NCBI GenBank assembly: GCA_903952205.1
Contig: CAJBEZ010000083.1
Location: forward strand, 1 to 64,000
Direction: 5' to 3'
Source of the DNA: an uncultured Desulfomonile sp.
GTDB lineage: Bacteria; Desulfobacterota; Desulfomonilia; Desulfomonilales; Desulfomonilaceae
Length of the DNA: 64,000 nt
Notes under the pieces: model-generated
What the model saw: only the letters and a program-made list of their open reading frames with translations
What the model was told of the DNA's origin: nothing
Databases searched by the model: none
Shown here: in pieces, positions 56,372 through 64,000 of the stretch
Numbering within the stretch: the first letter of the stretch is position 1
Layout: every line of letters starts with the position of its first letter
Made by a program: the position numbers and the translations under genes

Positions 56372-56673
56372 GTTCGGGTCTCCGAATCAATCCATTCGAC
56401 GGGCCATTCCTGGTAGCCTGTCATCTACTCCGGGACGAACAGGAAAGAGTATTTTGTAGTTTATTAAATTAATCAAAAAAACGTAAGTCCCCTGTTCTGC
56501 CGGAATAGCGTGGTGGGCACTGGTAGATTTCCTTCAGGGGATTTTCATGATCGACCAGAAGGAGAGGAGCAAGATTGTTTGAGATTTTGCTGGAAGTCTC
56601 TCGTGACATTATTTTAATATCATAATATACAGGCTCTTGAGTATCCGGTTAAGATGCAGAAAGGAAACGCATT
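56372..56673. promoter_or_regulatory. Divergent promoter region between RND pump and amide hydrolase
   Basis: About 300 bases with no gene. AT-rich at 56460-56485 and 56605-56635 (TTTTAATATCATAATATAC), where the promoter of the plus-strand hydrolase probably lies. No operator was identified with confidence. Confidence 0.35.
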
Positions 56674-57738
56674 ATGAAGCAAGGGACATTACACAAAGCC
56701 ATGTTTTGGACACTGGTCGCACTGACGCTGGTTTTTACCCCACTGGAACTGGTTGACGCATGCACTCGCGTTGTTTATCTGGGACCAGAAGCCACGATCA
56801 TCACCGGTCGGTCAATGGACTGGGTTGAAAACACAGGAACCGACCTCTGGGTGTTTCCAAAAGGAATGAAACGCGACGGAGCGAGCGGCCCAACCTCGAT
56901 CACGTGGACATCGAAGTATGGTAGCGTTATATCCTCTTTCTACGGAGTCAGCACTGTCGATGGCATGAATGACAAGGGGCTGGTGACAAACGTTCTTTAT
57001 CTGGCCGAATCTGAATATGGCAAGCCGGATGGCAAGCGTCCGACAATTTCGATTGCCGCATGGGCGCAGTATGTCCTCGATAATTACGCGACTGTCGCTG
57101 AAACTGTAAACGCCCTGAAGGATGACCCGTTCGTGGTTATTGCCCCGACACTGCCCAATGGCAGGGCAGGGAACGGGCATCTGGCGATTTCCGATCCAAC
57201 CGGCGATTCGGCTATCTTCGAATACATCGCCGGCAAGCTGGTCATTCATCACGGGAAGAAATATCAGGTGATGACAAACTCTCCTGTTTATGATCAGCAA
57301 CTGGCGCTTAACAAATACTGGGAGGAAATCGGCGGCACAACCTTTCTGCCGGGAACGAGCCGGGCTTCGGATCGCTTCGCCCGAGCGTTCTTTTTTGTAA
57401 ACGCTGTTCCAAAGACCGCTAACATGGACCAGGCTGTTGCAAGCGTTTTTGGGGTAATTCGCGGCGTGTCTGTGCCACTCGGGATCACCACACCGGGTCA
57501 ACCGAACATTGCTTCGACGTACTGGCGCACATTTGCTGATCACAAAAACAACGTCTATTTTTTCGATTCAGCTACCAGTCCAACAGTCTTCTGGGTACCT
57601 TTGGGCGAGTTGGATCTGAAGGAAGGCGCTCCTGTGAAGAAGCTCACGTTGGTTGGAGGCAAGACTTATGCCGGTAGCGCAGCGAGTAAATTCGAACCGG
57701 CTGAGCCGTTCTCATTCTTACCGGCTCCAGTTAAATAA
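56674..57738 (+). CDS. Exported Ntn-type linear amide C-N hydrolase (choloylglycine hydrolase family)
   Basis: 354 residues. A signal peptide ends VDA|C, making Cys30 the N-terminal nucleophile after cleavage, as the Ntn fold requires. It is followed by TRVVYLGPEATIITGRSMDW, the family hallmark with the Arg and Asp. The family includes penicillin V acylase and bile-salt hydrolases; here, in a non-intestinal type of bacterium, signal-amide or acyl-homoserine-type substrates are conceivable, but this is inference. AAGGAAA lies six bases before the ATG. Confidence 0.9.
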   Translation: MKQGTLHKAMFWTLVALTLVFTPLELVDACTRVVYLGPEATIITGRSMDWVENTGTDLWVFPKGMKRDGASGPTSITWTSKYGSVISSFYGVSTVDGMNDKGLVTNVLYLAESEYGKPDGKRPTISIAAWAQYVLDNYATVAETVNALKDDPFVVIAPTLPNGRAGNGHLAISDPTGDSAIFEYIAGKLVIHHGKKYQVMTNSPVYDQQLALNKYWEEIGGTTFLPGTSRASDRFARAFFFVNAVPKTANMDQAVASVFGVIRGVSVPLGITTPGQPNIASTYWRTFADHKNNVYFFDSATSPTVFWVPLGELDLKEGAPVKKLTLVGGKTYAGSAASKFEPAEPFSFLPAPVK

Positions 57739-57778
57739 CCTGAGGCCTAGTTCAGCATTTTTTTGCAGGAGAATGTTA

Positions 57779-58066
57779 ATGACTACAAAAACGAAGTTGA
57801 CTCTTGCAGGTATCGTGATTGCGGCGATCTTCCTTTTCGGCCTTTATGTATACTTTAATCTCCCATCAGTGCAGCAAAAAATCAGCCACGCTACATCCGA
57901 GGCTATTGGCCTTAATCGTACCATAACCCTGTACACCAACGACGGGAAACCTATTAAATCGTGGAAAGGTCGAGTTCAGGTGGAACTGGAAGGCGGGGCC
58001 GCCCGATTCATTGCCGACCACAAGACGATCATAATATCAGGGACCTACATCATAGAGGAAAATTGA
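57779..58066 (+). CDS. Small membrane-anchored protein, unknown
   Basis: 95 residues: an N-terminal helix (KLTLAGIVIAAIFLFGLYVYF) followed by a short periplasmic region with SEAIGLNRTITLYTNDGK and RVQVELEGGAARFI. AGGAG lies seven bases before the ATG at 57779. It follows the amide hydrolase by 40 bases and precedes the ferredoxin gene by 74, so may be co-transcribed with either. No family is recognised. Confidence 0.65.
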   Translation: MTTKTKLTLAGIVIAAIFLFGLYVYFNLPSVQQKISHATSEAIGLNRTITLYTNDGKPIKSWKGRVQVELEGGAARFIADHKTIIISGTYIIEEN

Positions 58067-58140
58067 CAACCTTTCAGCCGGAGTGGCGAACGCTTCTTCA
58101 CGGGACAAAACATGATATTCTGCAAAGGACTCGGAAATCC

Positions 58141-58821
58141 ATGGAGGTAAACCAAAATTTTTCGCGGCGTGAGTTTCTTCTGGTCAGCGGAATCATGGCA
58201 GTTGCGGTATCCGGGCTGGATGCTTGGGGTTCCAAAGAAGCGCCTCTCATCATCATGGATCAGGCGAAAGGTCTGATAATCGCTGATCCAACAAAATGCG
58301 TCGGCTGCAGGCGATGCGAGTTGGCCTGCAGTGAATTCAATGACGGAAAGGCTTCTCCAACTATTGCGAGGATCAAGATTAGTCGAAACCTCAATTTTGG
58401 GCCAATGGGCCTTTATGCTGGGAAACGAGGGCTGGGTACATGGGGAAATGGCTTAGTGATACAGGATCTCTGCAACCAATGCCCCCATCCTGTTTCTTGC
58501 GCAAACGCCTGTCCAAATGACGCAATCGTTTTGGCCCCATCGACAAACGCCCGCGTTGTGGATCCCCATAAGTGCGTTGGTTGCAAAATGTGTCTGAAGG
58601 CATGTCCTTGGGAAATGATGTCCTTTGATTCAGATACGAACAAGGCCACCAAGTGTTTCCTTTGCGATGGAAATCCCAAATGTGTCGAGGCTTGCCCGGC
58701 AGAAGCTCTGAGCTACGTTACATGGCGTGACCTGACGGATAAGGCGCCGCAGAGGGTGGCGCCAATAGCCATAGTAGCCCCCGACAAAGCTCAGTCTTGC
58801 AACGATTGCCATAAGAAATGA
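58141..58821 (+). CDS. ydhY: Tat-exported 4Fe-4S ferredoxin-type protein (YdhY-like)
   Basis: 226 residues. A twin-arginine signal (SRREFLLVSGIMAVAVSG) is followed by four cysteine clusters: CVGCRRCELAC, CNQCPHPVSCANACP, CVGCKMCLKACP and CFLCDGNPKCVEACP, enough for four 4Fe-4S clusters. The first cluster with SEFNDGKASPTIARIKISRN is very like E. coli YdhY, whose gene also stands beside ydhV. A further CNDC lies at the C-terminus. It probably passes electrons to or from the oxidoreductase encoded 19 bases downstream. The Tat signal implies periplasmic location, while the partner has none; co-export or an anchoring role is possible. Confidence 0.85.
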   Translation: MEVNQNFSRREFLLVSGIMAVAVSGLDAWGSKEAPLIIMDQAKGLIIADPTKCVGCRRCELACSEFNDGKASPTIARIKISRNLNFGPMGLYAGKRGLGTWGNGLVIQDLCNQCPHPVSCANACPNDAIVLAPSTNARVVDPHKCVGCKMCLKACPWEMMSFDSDTNKATKCFLCDGNPKCVEACPAEALSYVTWRDLTDKAPQRVAPIAIVAPDKAQSCNDCHKK

Positions 58822-58840
58822 TTCACAGGAGCTCAGACAA

Positions 58841-60943
58841 ATGGCCAAGTACGGAGGATGGGCAGGCAAGGTTCTACGGGTTGATTTGTCAACCGGGAGA
58901 ATCACGACTGAAGATACCATTGAGAAATACAAAGATTATATAGGGGGAACTGGAATAGGATACAAAGTGTTGTGGGATGAAGTTCCAACAGGAACAAAAC
59001 CCTTCGACACCGCTAACAGAATAGTTTTCGGCGTGGGCCCGTTGGCCGGTACAGGCGCGCCCTGCAATGGAAGAACCGCCGTGACAACTCTGTGGCCTAC
59101 CTGTTGGCCAAAGCCGCTCGTCGCAAGTGGCCACATGGGTGGACACTTCGCCGCCGAACTCAAGTATGCCGGGTTTGACGCCATTATCATCGAAGGCAAG
59201 GCCGATCGTCCCGTTTGGCTCCAGGTTGTTGATGGAACGGCGAAAATTAATGACGCCGGTCATATTTGGGGCCAGGGAATTCGCAGAGCCACCATTGAAA
59301 TCTGTGGGCAGATGGGACCGGACGCTTCGGTGGCTGCTATTGGCCAGGCGGGTGAGAATTTGGTTCCGATGTCGGTGGTGATAAATTCCTATTCCCACTC
59401 CGCCGGTGGCATAGGCGGGGTAATGGGTTCCAAGAATCTGAAGGCCATTGGTGTTCGCGGGACTGGTTGCGTCAGGATTGCCGGAGACAAAGGGGAATGG
59501 GAGAATTTAGTCAAATTGCATCTCTCTCTCCTTGGCGCCGTCAATCAGCACGTGGTCCCAAACAGTCCCCAGCCGTGGGCAGAGTACTACAGCGCCTCGC
59601 GTTGGGTTGGCTCCAGGGGTCGAAAATGGGGCTCTGCGGATCCCAATATCGACACAGGGGTTTGCGATCCCCATAACTTGAACAGGATCGCTTACAGGTC
59701 TAACAACGCCGTTTTTTTTCTTGGAGATAAGGCCTGGCAGTACACCGTAAGGGGGAATGGCTGCTCCGGTTGCCCCATTCGTTGCCATACGATACTTAAA
59801 GTGCCTTCGGTCTCTTCGAAATACGGCATTCCAGAAGTGGGACAGAATACGTGTGTCGGTTTACTCTTTGGCAGGAGCTTCTTCAAAACCTTTCCCGACG
59901 GCCCCCAAGGCCAGACCTCGATTGAAGCGTGTATGGTGGGAATGGGTCTGGCCGATGATCTTGGGATTTGGGAGAACTACGGCCAGATGCAACGTGACTT
60001 CCAGCAACTGTACTATAGTGGAGTCATGAAGGATAAACTTGGCGACAGCGAATACAAAGGCTATTCGTGGGATAAATATGAGAGAGGGGACCCGGGTTTC
60101 CTCTTTGAACTCCTGCCGAAAATAGCCTATAAAGAGGGAGAGTTGGCCACGGCGCTCGGACTCGGGACAGGTCATCTCCTGGAGCGGTGGGGTATCCCGG
60201 AGCAAGATTGGCAACAGGACCCAAACATAGCCTACTGGAAGATGGGGCACCCCAAACACCATTCAGCCGAAGACGCCGGCCAATGTGGCGTCATCATTAA
60301 CACCCAATATAACCGTGACGCCCAGTGCCATTCCCACAGTAATTTTACTCGCAATGGATTGCCCATAAAGGTTCAAAAGCGTCTGGCTTCAGAGATTTGG
60401 GGCTCCCCGGATGCGATAGACGCAGTTGCGGATTACTCGCCGATGAACCCCTATAAGGCGAAGATGGCCAAATGGTCGATCCTACGAAAAGAATTGCATG
60501 ACTCCCTTTCACTCTGCAACTGGATGGGGCCATGGATCGCTTCGCCACTCAAGGAACGCAATTATAGCGGCGATGACTCAATTGAATCGTTGCTCTACAG
60601 CCTGGCGACCGGCGACAAGAAATCCAGAGAAGAACTCGATGAAGTTGCTGAGCGGATTTTCACGCTTCACAGAGCTTTGACCATTCGCGATATGGAGACC
60701 AAAGATATGCGGACCCAGCACGACACTATACCCGATTGGGTGTTCACTGATCCTACCGGTAAGAAGTGTTTCACGCCGGGAACCAATCGTATGGACGAAG
60801 AAGATATGAAATTGGCAATGGAGATGTACTACGAATTGATGGGTTGGGACAAAAAGAGCGGGTCTCCGACCAATGCGGCCTACCACAAACTCGGCCTTGG
60901 AGATGTGGCGGACGCATTGAAGATCAGGGGACTTATACCGTAG
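58841..60943 (+). CDS. ydhV: YdhV-like aldehyde:ferredoxin-oxidoreductase-family enzyme
   Basis: 700 residues, exactly the length of E. coli YdhV. AOR-family features: N-terminal domain with VDLSTGRITTE and YIGGTGIGYKVLWDEVP, the tungsto/molybdopterin region, 4Fe-4S ligands CSGCPIRC (near residue 305) and the fourth Cys in LSLCNW near 565. The AERIFTLHRALTIRDMETKDMR stretch and GWDKKSGSPTNAA end are shared with YdhV. The substrate is unknown even for E. coli; AORs normally oxidise aldehydes to acids. Sits in a tight operon: ydhY-like gene, this gene, and an unknown third gene. Confidence 0.9.
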   Translation: MAKYGGWAGKVLRVDLSTGRITTEDTIEKYKDYIGGTGIGYKVLWDEVPTGTKPFDTANRIVFGVGPLAGTGAPCNGRTAVTTLWPTCWPKPLVASGHMGGHFAAELKYAGFDAIIIEGKADRPVWLQVVDGTAKINDAGHIWGQGIRRATIEICGQMGPDASVAAIGQAGENLVPMSVVINSYSHSAGGIGGVMGSKNLKAIGVRGTGCVRIAGDKGEWENLVKLHLSLLGAVNQHVVPNSPQPWAEYYSASRWVGSRGRKWGSADPNIDTGVCDPHNLNRIAYRSNNAVFFLGDKAWQYTVRGNGCSGCPIRCHTILKVPSVSSKYGIPEVGQNTCVGLLFGRSFFKTFPDGPQGQTSIEACMVGMGLADDLGIWENYGQMQRDFQQLYYSGVMKDKLGDSEYKGYSWDKYERGDPGFLFELLPKIAYKEGELATALGLGTGHLLERWGIPEQDWQQDPNIAYWKMGHPKHHSAEDAGQCGVIINTQYNRDAQCHSHSNFTRNGLPIKVQKRLASEIWGSPDAIDAVADYSPMNPYKAKMAKWSILRKELHDSLSLCNWMGPWIASPLKERNYSGDDSIESLLYSLATGDKKSREELDEVAERIFTLHRALTIRDMETKDMRTQHDTIPDWVFTDPTGKKCFTPGTNRMDEEDMKLAMEMYYELMGWDKKSGSPTNAAYHKLGLGDVADALKIRGLIP

Positions 60944-60951
60944 GGGGAAAC

Positions 60952-61512
60952 ATGAACCAGGAGGAAGAGATTCGCCTGACGATAACAAAGATTATTCGTG
61001 AAACGAGTGAGAAGGAACTACTCATAAACTTCGATGAGTTGTTAGCTGATTTGGAGGGGCAAGGCTTCCTGAATCAGGAGGACGCCGATTCGATATCTCA
61101 TTTTCAAAGCATCCTTGGGCGGGTGGTTGATGAAAATGAAGATATCAATGAACTTTCCCCCAGGAATCGTCCGCCTCACTATTATTCGTCACGGAGCTTG
61201 AGCGAAACATACGCAGGAATCCTGGTTCGAAAAGCAGAAAATTCCCTCGTGGCCGAAGTAGTTCGAGAAAATTCCGCAACCTATCCAAGGCCGGTTCCAC
61301 TGTCCATTTTCAGAGAACCGCCCTTTGACCTAACACAGGAAGCGATTCTAGATTGCCTGGCTGGAATGGGAAAACCGGGAAACTATCAGGACATTGCCCA
61401 GACAACCACTTCCATCGGCACCGTATTTCTGTATTCCAATCTGCATTTGGATCCAACTTACGCATCCACACTTGCTGAGTGGATAGACGTAGGTCAGGCG
61501 AACAATCCTTGA
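60952..61512 (+). CDS. Unknown protein in the ydhY-ydhV operon
   Basis: 186 residues starting at ATG 60952, eight bases after the ydhV stop, with GGGGGAA as ribosome-binding site. Cytoplasmic, largely helical: an N-terminal acidic half (ITKIIRETSEKELLINFDEL) and a C-terminal half with IFREPPFDLTQEAILDCLAGM and a conserved-looking Thr/Ser patch (DIAQTTTSIGTVFLYS). No domain is recognised. Position suggests a maturation or assembly factor for the oxidoreductase, or a regulator; this is inference from context. Confidence 0.7.
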   Translation: MNQEEEIRLTITKIIRETSEKELLINFDELLADLEGQGFLNQEDADSISHFQSILGRVVDENEDINELSPRNRPPHYYSSRSLSETYAGILVRKAENSLVAEVVRENSATYPRPVPLSIFREPPFDLTQEAILDCLAGMGKPGNYQDIAQTTTSIGTVFLYSNLHLDPTYASTLAEWIDVGQANNP

Positions 61513-61519
61513 TGATAAG

Positions 61520-61562
61520 GTCTGGGCGCATGATATCTCATCAGGGGTCAAAACGCCCAGAC
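61520..61562. terminator. Hairpin between convergent genes
   Basis: GTCTGGGCG (61520-61528) and CGCCCAGAC (61554-61562) form a perfect 9-base stem around a 25-base loop, just between the stops of the ydhV-operon third gene and the surface-protein gene. No T run; probable shared terminator. Confidence 0.55.
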
Positions 61563-61575
61563 ACTGCTCAAAAAC

Positions 61576-62886
61576 TCATGAATTCGGTTCTTTGCTATCC
61601 GCTTTCTTTTTATCCTCCGGCTCGTTGAGCCTCACCATAAGCCACTGCTGAGTCTTGTCTTTCCCAAAGTGGACTAATGCCTCGGTCTGATCCTGAGTCA
61701 AGTTGTATATGCCTGTTTCCATAATGATGTCGGTATTCTTACCGTCGGCGAACGTCCATGCCGCTCGCTGGCTTTTTTTGTCCACCATTCCCTTGACCGG
61801 GCGAGCCGTGTCTGTGGTCGTATTGTAAAAAGTTCCCGCTATCTCGCCGTCCTTGTTGAGGGCCAGTTGCAGGACCATATTGGAATGAGCGGCATTGCCC
61901 TGGCTGAGCGCAAATACACCCAGAGGCAACCAGTCCTCGGTTTGCGTATCAGTTGCAGCGGGAGCGGCGGAGGCCAAATTACCCGCCTGCTGGTAATATT
62001 CTTCGGCGGTAGCGGTTTTTTGTCCGCTAACGTAGACATCGTCTCCTTCGTAATAAACTGTGTCTCCATAATCATAGTAGATGGGTTCGCCATATCCAGC
62101 GAAAGCCGCTCCGGCTACAAGGCCGGTTACGGCGGCCCAGGTTGCCGGGCGCCACCAGTGATGCCATCCATAGTTGTTGTTCCAGTATGCGTGAGCGGCG
62201 TTTGGATGATCTCTCCACCACTGTGGAGTAAACGCATGATCGTAGCGGTTTTGGAGATTATTTCTAATCTGGTCGCTCACAGGCCTGGATGGATGCTGGG
62301 TAGGCCTATCCAGACCACCGGGCCGCTCCGCCAAACCCGGCCTGTCGCCAACTCCGGGCCGATCCGCTATTCCTGGTCTGTCCTTAATACCGGGGTCTCG
62401 TCCTTCAAGCAGTCTTCTGGCGCCTTCAACTCCGAGAGCCCCTGCAGCCGCTCCTGCCCCTATTTTCGCTATGTCTGACCCGATGCCTGGTTTCTGCCCC
62501 GGCGGTAGATTCAGAAATTGCTGAACTTGTCCTTGCGTTGGCCTATTCATTCTATCGCCGGGAGTGCCTCCAGGCCTAACGCCTTGACCTGGGCCAGTTC
62601 CGGGTCGCTCGGCGACCTGACGCTTAGGCGGGCCACTAGGTCGGTTTGCCGGCGAAGACGGCTTGGAAACCGCCTGACGGTTCGCAGGCCTGCTGGGTTG
62701 GTGAACCGCTTGCCTTGACGATGACGAATGACTCATGGACGGGCTTCTCTGGGCGGCTCCACCGCCGTGAAAAGAGGCGCCACCTCCACGTCCTCCTCCA
62801 CCACCGAAACCTCTTGCCATTATTTCCTGAGTCGACAACCCACAAATGAAGAGAATGGCTATCCCTATAATTGATGTTTTTCTCAT
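61576..62886 (-). CDS. Exported Gly/Pro-rich surface-type protein with DRPG repeats
   Basis: 436 residues from ATG 62886, which has GAGGTG five bases upstream; the frame continues upstream but without a signal. Signal peptide MRKTSIIGIAILFICGLSTQ, then a Gly-rich (RGFGGGGGRGGG) and a Ser/Arg/Pro-rich low-complexity region, five imperfect DRPG repeats (for example KDRPGIADRPGVGDRPG, near 200), a WWRDHPNAAHAYWNN segment and a C-terminal globular domain resembling a beta-rich lipid- or sugar-binding fold. Proteins with this middle segment are often annotated as mu-protocadherin-like; that name has no functional basis. Co-directional with the next upstream gene, 4 bases apart. Confidence 0.7.
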   Translation of the reverse strand: MRKTSIIGIAILFICGLSTQEIMARGFGGGGGRGGGASFHGGGAAQRSPSMSHSSSSRQAVHQPSRPANRQAVSKPSSPANRPSGPPKRQVAERPGTGPGQGVRPGGTPGDRMNRPTQGQVQQFLNLPPGQKPGIGSDIAKIGAGAAAGALGVEGARRLLEGRDPGIKDRPGIADRPGVGDRPGLAERPGGLDRPTQHPSRPVSDQIRNNLQNRYDHAFTPQWWRDHPNAAHAYWNNNYGWHHWWRPATWAAVTGLVAGAAFAGYGEPIYYDYGDTVYYEGDDVYVSGQKTATAEEYYQQAGNLASAAPAATDTQTEDWLPLGVFALSQGNAAHSNMVLQLALNKDGEIAGTFYNTTTDTARPVKGMVDKKSQRAAWTFADGKNTDIIMETGIYNLTQDQTEALVHFGKDKTQQWLMVRLNEPEDKKKADSKEPNS

Positions 62887-62890
62887 TGGT

Positions 62891-63835
62891 TCACCTCGTT
62901 TCCTTGCTGGTCCGCGTGGAAGATGCGACAGGCTGCTTGCGTACAACGAACACTTCCTCGATGTTTGGAATCAGGTCTGCTCCTATCTGGCGTCCGATCG
63001 ATTGAAAGGTGAAAGTATTATTGTCGATATGGGTGTAAATATTTGTCGCGGAAGCTTTTTCGCCATTACTCAAAACGCTTGATGACTCGACGATCCATTG
63101 ATTGCCCTTCCTGGACCAGGTAGCCTGACCGAATCCCCCCTGTGAATCAAACATCCACGATCTAATGGTTTTTCCGACTGGGTCCCAACCGATTATTTGA
63201 GATCCCTGTAGATCTACCCTACCCTCAACATAAACGGTGAACGACCCGGTGATGAAACTTTTATTCTTGCTCCACTGATAAGTAGTGTCCAGAGTGGCGT
63301 TCTCGTCCTTGTCAATCCATTCTCCAATTAGCCACTCCAAATCCTTAAGGTGTTCATAACCAACGGAGCATTCTTCCTCTTTAACGCTGGTCAGCTTCCA
63401 CATTTCACGTCTTTTTATATACTCAGCGACGTACAGGCTCTCTTCCGGGGTTTGACCTGGGCGGGTGACAGTTGCCTTACCGGACTCTACTGCCCTGTTA
63501 GCGGACGGGAATCGTATGGAAGATGAAGATGCTTCGATTTTCAGATCTTTGTTCTCTGCAAAGAACTTCTTCAAAAAGGCTTCTATCTTCTTGCGTCCTT
63601 TTAAACGATCTCCAGAAGGGCTCACATATTCCGCGTCATCGCTCCAGAACGAGGCCACGGCGGCAGCGTCTCCCCTGTTGAACGACTCGACGTACGATTG
63701 AACAGCAAGCCGGATAGCGGCCTCGTCAGTCGATGGCTTTTGCCGCTCTTGCCCGGGCGATTCTGTGATGGAGACTACAAGAATTGCTCCAATCAATAAA
63801 AGTGTCGTAATTACACGACTCTTGACTAATACCAT
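62891..63835 (-). CDS. Exported SnoaL-like (SgcJ/EcaC type) domain protein
   Basis: 314 residues. A signal peptide (VITTLLLIGAILVVSIT) leads to a SnoaL-like cone fold of about 125 residues (AIRLAVQSYVESFNRGDAAAVASFWSDD is the typical start of such domains). The second half (YEHLKDLEWLIGEWIDKDENA, then GWDPVGKTIRSWMFDSQGGFG) is a separate beta-rich domain similar to DUF1579-type proteins. Periplasmic; no catalytic role can be assigned. It precedes the surface-protein gene in the same operon. Upstream, 63836-64000 holds the promoter and the window edge. Confidence 0.75.
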   Translation of the reverse strand: MVLVKSRVITTLLLIGAILVVSITESPGQERQKPSTDEAAIRLAVQSYVESFNRGDAAAVASFWSDDAEYVSPSGDRLKGRKKIEAFLKKFFAENKDLKIEASSSSIRFPSANRAVESGKATVTRPGQTPEESLYVAEYIKRREMWKLTSVKEEECSVGYEHLKDLEWLIGEWIDKDENATLDTTYQWSKNKSFITGSFTVYVEGRVDLQGSQIIGWDPVGKTIRSWMFDSQGGFGQATWSRKGNQWIVESSSVLSNGEKASATNIYTHIDNNTFTFQSIGRQIGADLIPNIEEVFVVRKQPVASSTRTSKETR

Positions 63836-64000
63836 TTGGATCCTCCATTACTCGGTTGGTTTATCCTTCCAGAAATAAAATTACCTCATCCTTTCATATG
63901 TTGAATGCCGGTATTCGATTATTGTAATCGTTGCTATTATCTATAGTTTTGCCATTTTCGGAAAACCTGTTTCGCCAGTATAGCGAACGGGAATGGCTTT

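Overview
The window looks like a chromosomal segment of an anaerobic Gram-negative bacterium, most likely a Desulfobacterota/deltaproteobacterial lineage of the Desulfomonile/Syntrophus type. This is inferred from gene content: a YdhV-type tungsten/molybdenum oxidoreductase with its Tat-dependent Fe-S partner, an HMGL-family synthase fused to a Cache-like sensor domain, hflKC, an inverse-autotransporter-like barrel, a DUF4070-type radical SAM protein and a Gly-rich WWRDHPN-type surface protein. No rRNA, tRNA or CRISPR array was found. Taxonomy rests on gene families only.

Layout. 1-2.0 kb is a decayed margin: the C-terminal part of a frameshifted IS701-like transposase abuts a SNF2-type helicase pseudogene that is 5'-truncated, frameshifted and 3'-truncated. 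2.2-8.8 kb is an AddB/AddA-like helicase-nuclease pair. 8.9-10.5 kb is an outer-membrane barrel protein. 10.8-19.4 kb is a minus-strand housekeeping block: hisS-aspS, an HMGL-Cache synthase, metX-metW and a HExxH metallopeptidase. 19.7-25.7 kb holds an IS3 relic, a zinc microprotein and the rpmI-rplT-pheS-pheT-merR run. 25.9-36.6 kb holds another zinc-ribbon microprotein, murD, map, a candidate small RNA or attenuator, a radical SAM enzyme, hflK-hflC, a TPR protein, and an aminotransferase followed by rsmE. 36.6-40.8 kb is gene-poor, with a dodecin and an orphan DNA methyltransferase. 40.8-42.1 kb is a metallophosphoesterase with membrane segments built into it.

42.3-49.0 kb is a visibly GC-richer, tightly overlapping sugar island on the minus strand: substrate-binding protein, ribose-type ABC ATPase, permease, L-fucose/L-arabinose-isomerase-family protein and an FGGY pentulose kinase. 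Together they would import a sugar, isomerise it to a ketose and phosphorylate it. 49.6-51.9 kb has an isochorismatase-like hydrolase, a hemolysin-III/PAQR protein and an M50-like membrane protein. 51.9-56.4 kb is an RND efflux pump with its adaptor; the pump gene has a one-base frameshift at an A5 run. 56.7-61.5 kb has an Ntn amide hydrolase, a small anchored protein and a ydhY-ydhV-like oxidoreductase operon with a third unknown gene. 61.6-63.8 kb is a pair of exported proteins.

The observations most worth following are the promoter/terminator-bounded candidate RNA at 28.6 kb, the AddB-like protein that has lost Fe-S cysteines, the HMGL-Cache fusion, the ydhY-ydhV-unknown operon, and the HExxH metallopeptidase without a close family match.
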